Of a DNA stretch of 64,000 nt, positions 45,401 through 64,000 are shown one piece after another (position 1 is the stretch's first letter; each line of letters opens with the position of its first letter). Position numbers and translations under genes: made by a program. This DNA is from Marthasterias glacialis. Lineage: Eukaryota > Echinodermata > Asteroidea > Forcipulatida > Asteriidae. The notes under the pieces were generated by a model, which was given only the letters and a program-made list of their open reading frames with translations, was not told the origin of the DNA and did not search any database. The stretch covers positions 10,816,397-10,880,396 of the forward strand of contig OU452219.1 in NCBI GenBank assembly GCA_911728455.2, in the 5' to 3' direction.

Positions 45401-46434
45401 CATGTAAGGATTCCCCTAACTAATTTCTCGTGACTCCGATGACTGATTGAGCTAAACTTTCACAGGTTTTGTAATTTCAGGTTGGTTCACATAAAGTGCG
45501 AGCACTGGTCTTTGACAATTAACGATGTTGTCCGCGTGCTCGAAGTAGCAATCCGAACTGAATTTCCTTGCAACACAAGGTAGAAGTATTCATAAATAAA
45601 CTTCAATCAAAACAAAGATCGATTGAACGATTTCGCCCCTCTGAAATCATTGCTGCTCCAACCATCATAGTTCACGGCCCTCTCTCACCTTCTTACAGTA
45701 CTGGGTGTACACGCTGTGTTGCTCCTGGTCTAATACTGCCTCTCACCTTGTGTTTGTTTTCATTAAATATTCATCGCCTTGAGAACATAATAGTAGGTCA
45801 GCCGTGGCCGAGTTCATTTAGGCGATGTTATTAATGTCTTCACCTTCCTTTGACCAGATTATACAAGAGTGATGCACGGAAGAACATAATTAATCAAACC
45901 CGTTTGTTTTGTGGAAATAATAAGTGGTGTGGCCGGGGGCAAAGGGTTACAGCTGCCCCCGTGGAACATCTTGCCCTCCTGCTTGCCCCCCTGTCAGCCT
46001 CTGGACACCGTGAACTTTGCTATAATCAGGCAATGTTAGACTTGACCTTAATTAAAATTATCCCCTCTACAAAGATCTGTGCCCCCCTGCAAAAAAGATG
46101 CTGGCTATGCCACTGGGAAATATATCTTACTCTATCGGAAAATATCATTAAGATAAAGGTACTATCCTCCTTCGAGAAACAACATAGTATGATCATTAAA
46201 CATTTTTTTCGAAAATGCCGGCATTTTAGACAATTTAAGACGGTCAGAACAGTATGGCTGACTTTTTCTGCATCACCACCATCTTCACATATATTGACGT
46301 AACTATATTGGAGAAAACATTAAGTTGACCTGTTCGTAGAACCCAAAAGGGGTTATACTGAAGCCGAAACGGATCACTGGAGCAAAAATGGGTCACTGAA
46401 TTAGAAACGGATTGATCCATTCCATTGTTGTTGT
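45401..46434. other. Intergenic stretch
   Basis: Open + strand frames at 45568-45834 and 45850-46302 look random, and I recognise no domain in them. Confidence 0.4.
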
Positions 46435-46535
46435 TTTTTCGTCGTGACGTCATGCATCTGGGTCAGACACAAATAATCCTTCCCCATGAGCATTTCTTTA
46501 GGTCTGACCCAGGTGAGTCACCGCGGCAACGACGT
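46435..46535. repeat. Inverted repeat with GGGTCAGAC arms
   Basis: CTGGGTCAGAC (about 46459) and GTCTGACCCAG (about 46502) face each other, and GACGTC words lie in both outer flanks. The arms share vocabulary with the GGGTCA transposons at 32979 and 58560. Confidence 0.5.
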
Positions 46536-48307
46536 CAAAGCTATTGATCACACTGGGGTCAGACTTGGGTCGATCCTGGGAAGCCAATATAACGCACCCG
46601 TGAAAAGCCCTAGACTTGGCAGACGCGCATTGTCGTTTTAAGTGATTCCCTCGAAAGTGACATACTGTGTGCTGAACCACGGACCATCGGAAATGTACAC
46701 ACGCGCCTTTCAAATGTAAAGGTCACATTAAGCCGTCATATTGTTTGAGAAAACAAGAGAAAACATCACAGGGTTTATGTTTTAACCCAACTGACGCAAA
46801 TTGGTCTTACTTACTAATTTATTACTAGAGGTAATATAATATTTGCTTTTAAAGTTTTCAAGTTTGAAATAACTTACTTCATGCAAATGCAATGGAATTT
46901 GACGTCACAATTCTATATTCCAAGCAATTAAATTTTCAAGAGTTGAGCTGGGCAACTTTAGCTAATTTATTGTTCGATGTGAATTTGTGACGTCAAACTC
47001 ACTCCGCATTGATTTTTTTCTCGCATTGCATGAAGTATAAACCGGGCATTATAATAAAAGTATCAATTTGATGAAACGAAAAATGATAGCAAATAAATTT
47101 GACTGCTTCAGATACGTTTGAGATAAGAATAACCAAAAAATGATTTATTCGCGATTTTCATTCCCCTTAAAGTTACAAAAAATCTCAAGAGTTTAATATA
47201 ATACTAAAATGCAATACAAAGGGATGTTTAGTCAAGTTCATGAAAATGTTTGGCTAAAAAAATATGCAAAATCCCTTTCGGAATGATCTTGTACAGAGAC
47301 GTGGCCCGTGAGGATACCAACTTCTTCCTGTCACATGAAAGATTAAAAAAACAAAATAGTTTGAACTTTTCCTCAATTATTTACACATTTCAAAATTTTT
47401 TTTTGGCTTGTCCAAACATTCGTAAGTATAAAAAAGAGCACAAAAACAAAGCGCAATCAAACGAAAATAACATCTATATACTTCAAAACGAACCATGATA
47501 TTTCATAATGATATGAAACGTGCTCAAAATAATGTAAACCACCATTAGGTCATTGACACGCTCTTTGTCGTGAATGTTCCTTTATGTTATTTTCAAAAGT
47601 ACTATTTATGACCCCAAGAAATTGACATGAAATCACGAAATACATTTTTACGACTTCAAATATCAACTAGAAAAGTGATAGTCATACGAAATCTAATTAT
47701 TATGGCTTATGAACATACAGAAGGACAGCCTCGGACATTCGGTAAAACGGTTGACGTACATCGGTCACTAATTGTTTCTTTACGAAGTTCCCAAATTTAA
47801 AAACGAGAAAAGCAGTTGAAATTCTAGCAGCAATATACGTACAGTCCTAGTACATCTCAGGTGTATGTAGAAAATAGATGATGTAGAAAAAGACAACAAC
47901 TTTTTCCATCGTGCCAAAAAATAAAAATAATAATAATAATAATAACAATTCCAAGTAGCCAATGGGTTATATATTACTACATAAAGAGATTCAAATAGAT
48001 TCTGACATTAGAGTTAAAAATGAATAAAAGTATTGTCCCATCAAAGACTAAGACATTTCCTATCTGATGAGTAATCCTCGGAAAGATGTTGAGATATATT
48101 TTGAGCAGATCTTAAATTTGAAAGTAGCTGCAAAAGGAAAAACAGCTGCACTGGCTGTAACCCATGTCGAGGTTACAGATGATATTTATGCAACCAAATA
48201 TTTCGTAATACATTAAGACACAATGAACATTTTCTTTTGAAGGCGAACTTGAAGGCAAAAAGGGCCGAAGCATACCAAGAGGCTGGACGACAGAGGGTGA
48301 AATTCTC
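46536..48307. other. Intergenic stretch and presumed 3' UTR of CaM-C
   Basis: AT-rich with an AAT run near 47925-47945. No gene recognised and no clear polyadenylation signal just past the CaM-C stop. Confidence 0.45.
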
Positions 48308-59423
<11,116 letters not shown>

Positions 59424-59780
59424 TTCGGAGTGAGGTCAGACGGCTCGTATTAATGCAATGTTGGTGTGGATGTAGTAGTAAAGCGCGCAATGTCATATAG
59501 AGGCAAGTCTGTAATGGGATACTATCACGCGCCACTGGGCTACCAGACCGACCCACGGTCTTCACATTCCGAAAACCCTGCGTCATAGGCCTTACCCTGG
59601 TTAGTCATAATTGATTTAAAAAAAATAATAAAATCATAATGTAAACCGGGGTTTTCCAATTTCGATAACAAAAATAAATGGGTACTGTAAACCCATTTGA
59701 TTTTTTATCATCCACGGTTGTGTTTGATTACCCAGTAGTGAAAACAAACATCGTCGTGAATTCCAATAGTTCATCTTGAA

Positions 59781-59790
59781 TTGGCGCCAA
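59781..59790. promoter_or_regulatory. E2F-like palindrome upstream of CaM-C
   Basis: TTGGCGCCAA flanked by A/T, a perfect match to the palindromic E2F-type site, 358 nt before the start codon. Function inferred from the motif only. Confidence 0.3.
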
Positions 59791-59851
59791 AAAGTTGCCC
59801 CCTTTGGTTGCGTATAGATTCCAGGTTCAAGTTCAATGGGTCATGCGGTGT

Positions 59852-59858
59852 CTATATA
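59852..59858 (-). promoter_or_regulatory. TATA-like box upstream of CaM-C
   Basis: TATATAG on the CaM-C strand, about 430 nt before the ATG. If used, transcription would start near 59825 and give a long 5' UTR. Confidence 0.3.
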
Positions 59859-62400
59859 CCCGGTGTCGCATTGCAGTCTAGACCAGGCTAGGCAGCGCAG
59901 TGGTATCCCAGCGTACCTTGCGATCACATTCTTACCCTGCTGTGAGGTGTGACCTGATGAAGATGACAGATAAAATGGACCCAGTCTTGAAAAAAAAAAC
60001 CTTCTTGAGGTCGTCTACTACCATAAAACGTGCACAATTGTTTTGTTGAATGAACGACAGGAAATTATGTTATTTTGTGTTCTGTCATCATCATCATCGA
60101 CCGTACTCGAGATGTGATGATTTGCATCTTGCGCAGCGTCGGCAATCCGAAGGCTATACTATTTTGACGTCTTCATCACCCCCTTTTAAAACTCAAAACC
60201 GCAGGAACAACAACACAGTCGGACATAACATCAACAACACACTGCAACAGCAACAATAACTACAGAATTAGCAACAAAACAATATAGAATTAGTAAAGAG
60301 AGAAACGAACAATCAATCAATCAATCAATCAATCAAAAACAAACAACAACAACAAACCCCATGTTCTTTGGGAGGTGCTATAACCACCCACGTGCACGGC
60401 TTTCTTTTTGGATTGCAACTATCCGACACAGACTGGGGATGGTACTGTCTGTCACTAAGAACCGATCCCTCCGTCTCGAATGTTTGTGCTTGTACTATTG
60501 TAGTCTTCAACTTAATTACGTAAACTGTGCATCAACTATAGTTCGTGGTCATCTTTCATCATAATATAGACAAACAGATGAGTTGGAACGCAATATTAGA
60601 GGGAATACCAAATATTTTTTAATTAATCATCAAATTTGACGATTGAAAGCTGAAAGACACTTTCCGTTGGAAATACAACCATTATGCCTAACAAGACTCG
60701 ATTTTTACTTAGTTCAGCGCCACACAATTCGGAAATAAACTCATATAAAACCATAGAGGAATAATATTGAATCAATAGACCTATCTCCTCGAACTAGCCG
60801 CGGGTAGACAGATTAATCGGTTTACCTTGATCCGCGATTTACCGTGATCCACGGTTACGCATTTACTGTACCTTCGCCTCACACCGTTCAGGAAAATGTT
60901 GTACAGCCAGCACTTTCTTTGCCTTTTCAAGTTTTTTTTATCCATACGGAAACAAAAGTCAGCTTTTGTCGACTTTATAAAGCCATGTTCGTGTCAGATT
61001 AAGGGTCATCCTCCACATAACGACGGATTGCACCAAAATCCATGTCGATTCCATGGCCCAAAGTTATACCAGCTTATTTGCGAAATTACTTACGAAGCAA
61101 ACAAAATCTGTGTTGGACCAATCAAAAAAAATACATTACCACTTTGGTCAGTATCCTAATCTGTTTTGAGGCTTAGAAATATTTCATTAAATGCTGTACT
61201 GTTATTACTTAAAAAAAAAACAAAGAACAGCACAGCTCTGAAATGCGCATCTGATTTTACCGTGATATTGTAAAACCCACCTCCAGTCTGACACCGCACA
61301 CGTGCACATTTTGCAGATGAATTTAATCAAACTGGTTGATTTTTGTTCAGGTCAATGTGTAAACTAATACTTCAGCAACAATAATAACTTGACACTGCAC
61401 AAAGGTCATGGGTGAACATCAATTTATTCTGCTCGAGAAATGTGCCAAGTAGGCCATCAGTAGGTGAACCCACCTTACCCTTTCATTTTGATTGAATTTG
61501 ATACAAGCGTAAGTCAATAACAAAATTGTATCATGTCTCTGTACAAACATTCTTTTCTATCGTATTGCATAGCCCATTATCGTTTATTTTAGTTGGGATT
61601 GGAGTTGCATATGGCAATTAGTGTTGAAGTGGTGTGACACCCAGCTAATACCACCGTATGGTGTTGTTGATACTGTTTGTTTTTTTTTTCTTCCGAGTTT
61701 AACAGTTATAGCGCCCTCCATTGTCTTGGTCAGAATACACTCGACCTTTATTCATTCGAGAGATACAGGCGTGTGTGTGTACACTGTTTACATTTCTGAC
61801 ATGTGTTCCGCGTAATAATACAAAAACAATGCCTCATAAAACCTCATTGCAAACTCTTTGGAAGACCAAATTAAGGCATGCATTTAATCATATCGTCGTG
61901 GGGAAACTATTTCGGTGAGTTTTACTTACACTACAGGAGAAGTTGTGTTAGAAAAAGTAATACTATAGTAATACATACATACACTTGTATTTGTAATTTA
62001 TGTTATCATATTCATAATTCATTTGTCAATGTTTATTATTCTAGTTCTTTGATTTGAGCATGGAGGTAGAAATAGATTTGAGTTTACTTTTGCGTTTTCA
62101 GACATTCTTTTTTTTATCATCAAATCAGAGTAATATACTTCCTAAAAATACCAACAAGGAGACTCTAGTCTCTACAAGTTAACAAGGAAAGGCTTATTTG
62201 TTGTATCTGACAGCCACTTTCCCTTTTTTTTAGGACAAATTCTATCCTTACCTGTAGGTCTATGGAAAAGCTGACAAAATATAGGCCTATAGCAAGTAGC
62301 ACAAGTCAGGTTGATAATTTGAGGTTCATCTAATGTCTGTTGTGCTTCAACGAAAAAAAAAATATTTAAATAACATTTATAGTAGTCTAAATTAGACCCA
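59859..62400. other. Upstream flank of CaM-C
   Basis: No gene recognised. Contains an AATC microsatellite at 60309-60336. Several weak open frames show no motif. Confidence 0.45.
60309..60336 (+). repeat. (AATC)n microsatellite
   Basis: Seven tandem AATC units. Confidence 0.9.
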
Positions 62401-62467
62401 GTAACTGGGGCGCTGTACTCCTTTTTTGAGATTTTGACATTATCTGTCGTACTAGCGCCCCAGTAAG
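62401..62467. repeat. 67-bp hairpin with GGGGCGCT arms
   Basis: GTAACTGGGGCGCTGTAC (62401-62418) faces GTACTAGCGCCCCAGTAAG (62449-62467), about 17 bp of inverted repeat with a 30-base AT-rich loop. Confidence 0.6.
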
Positions 62468-62759
62468 GAATATGTAGTAACTGCGACGGTCAGGAGGATT
62501 TAAATCACCTCTGTTAAAAAAAATGCCTTAGACTCAACAGAATTGCTCAAAATTCGCCTACTGTCTTCTCCAAGTGTTTATGGTGTAATAAAATGCATTT
62601 AATTGTACTCACGATCATAGTAACAACTCAGTCGAGGGAATACCTAAAAATATAAATACAGGTTTGCTGACATTAAGTATGGACAATGTCATTCAGAACT
62701 TGATCGTTTCACATCACTATGAGTATCACTATCAGGGTAACCAATAATTGTTAAGTCAC

Positions 62760-62860
62760 TGGAGTGTGGGCTTGAATCCTGTTTAGACACTTGGAATCCT
62801 GTTGAAAGTGTCTTGCTCAAAGTTTGAGCAAGACACTTTATGATAAATGCTCGTTACATA
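62760..62860 (+). mobile_element. Rearranged SINE fragment with a fold-back
   Basis: The order GTGGGCTTGAATCC (B box), AGACACTTG, then TTGAGCAAGACACTTTATG and ATAAATGCTC parallels the SINE at 44800-45079. Inside it, AAAGTGTCTTGCTCAAA (62805-62821) and its exact complement (62823-62839) form a 17-bp palindrome with a one-base spacer. Confidence 0.55.
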
Positions 62861-64000
62861 GCGATCTTTATTTGTTTGATGGCTGCCCTTTTTTTAACTT
62901 AAACTGTAAATATAACTAATCAGATACGATGATTGTATCATAACCCTTCGGTCTGCGACCAGAGACTGGAGGGTTTCGATCGTTGCATTGCAATTGTAAC
63001 TAAACCTACGCGTGTATTTTACTCTGCTTGGATTCTTGTTTGACCATTTTGTTCATGGATGGTTAACCAGTTGGTGCTGTATGTTGTGCATGCATGAACA
63101 TATTGGTCGAGCCAGCAAACAGGATCATGCTTATGTGTAAAATCGGAACACAGGAACAAAGGTTGCCTAGACACTCCTCTACTGAGCGTGCACAGACCAC
63201 GTACGTGCCATACACACTTCGTAAGTTCTCCCACACAAAGAGGAAACATGGTCTTGAATATTTCGCCGATTTTCGACCATTGTGTGGTGGATATTTTGTA
63301 ATCACCAATTCCAGACCTTTGTCCTGTTGTTCCAAGAAGAGGCTTCTACCATTGTTTATTCATTGTATTTCGGCTCAATTGCAAGGTAAATCATTGTGAA
63401 CCGGGGATCAAGCCTTGGTTCCTGATTTGATACCAATCCTCACCTTAGCTGGAGCCTGCTCACGGCCGAGATGTTGCAATTCATGGTGCATGTATTTGAC
63501 ATTTTCTTGATAGAGAAAACAAAAATCCCGGTATCATATAAAGAGAATCTTTGTTCTCTTGGCTTTTTTTAACTAAAAAGTCAAGTTTTCTTTGTGGCAG
63601 CGGTACTGTCAAAGGAAAAATGATTGCGGCAATTCGGAGAAAATAATCCCATCAGGCTGGACTTGGAAAAAATAGAAGATTCTTGGTGGCAACTGGTTAA
63701 ATCAGGACTGGAATTACATGGAGGTGAAAGAGGTCGATGCCCCTGCTGGTCTTGGCCTTTGTGCATCTTTAAAAGACTTATAAATGCTTTTCCAATGGAA
63801 GTGCCCTTTGGAAAATGAAAATGGCCTTGCCCGCTCAAAGATGAAATACCAGGCTTGTTAAGTATTTATTATGTGTTTTTTCATTGTGCTGACTTTTTTG
63901 TTTGTTTAGTACTCATAGTTTTCTTGTATCTAGTGTTTTTTGCATTCTGAACCAGTAGAACCCAAATTTCTGCATATTGTGTTATGATGGGGATAACAAA
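62861..64000. other. Terminal stretch without a supported gene
   Basis: Open frames at 63094-63399 (+) and 63581-63838 (-) have uneven composition and no recognisable domain. The block at about 63600-63830 is richer in GC and may be an unnamed repeat. Confidence 0.4.

Noticed and set aside
63581..63838. 85-codon - strand frame and its + strand partner
   Set aside because: No family recognised; more likely part of an unnamed repeat.

Overview
This is animal (metazoan) nuclear DNA: AT-rich, intron-rich and crowded with dispersed repeats, microsatellites and small inverted-repeat transposons. The only genes I can assign with certainty are calmodulins with the deuterostome five-intron layout, including a first coding exon that is only the ATG. 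Three intact calmodulin genes and one diverged calmodulin-like gene lie side by side. Several dispersed repeats (22130-22440, 28815-28960) resemble abundant sea-star repeats as I remember them. I therefore favour an echinoderm, probably a sea star, at moderate to low confidence; the family assignment of those repeats is unverified memory.

Layout. 1-2.7 kb: 5' flank with a small inverted-repeat transposon. 2.9-11.3 kb (+): calmodulin gene CaM-A (six coding exons, 149 codons). 11.3-18.6 kb: repeats, plus a possible first exon of an unidentified + strand gene at 15.45 kb whose start codon sits in a YY1-like motif. 18.6-23.4 kb (-): partial calmodulin-like gene CaML; three exons are visible and its first and last coding exons were not found. 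Its introns hold a dead DIRS-like RNase H fossil, a 48-unit CAG tract and a tRNA-derived SINE. 23.4-35 kb: intergenic, with a palindrome next to an unknown 139-codon ORF at 30.7 kb, tandem repeats and transposons. 35.1-42.4 kb (-): CaM-B, whose predicted protein has no tyrosine. 42.4-48.3 kb: intergenic, with a transposon bounded by a 5-bp target duplication and a tRNA-derived SINE. 48.3-59.4 kb (-): CaM-C, whose 7.1-kb third intron carries a recent-looking DIRS/Ngaro-type tyrosine-recombinase retrotransposon. 59.4-64 kb: upstream flank of CaM-C and repeats.

Calmodulin is the cytoplasmic and nuclear four-EF-hand Ca2+ sensor, and the three genes encode near-identical proteins. The most notable signal is how DNA divergence is spread among the paralogues. 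Exon 3 is identical over all 144 bases between CaM-B and CaM-C and differs at 3 bases from CaM-A; exon 5 differs at 1-2 of 116. Exon 2 differs at about 20% of bases, exon 4 at 7-8%, and the introns look unrelated. This mosaic points to exon-scale gene conversion or unusually strong synonymous constraint. Other leads are a pre-miRNA-like hairpin in CaM-A intron 2, the tyrosine-free CaM-B, the retrotransposon with all recombinase catalytic residues, and three candidate exons or ORFs of unknown genes.
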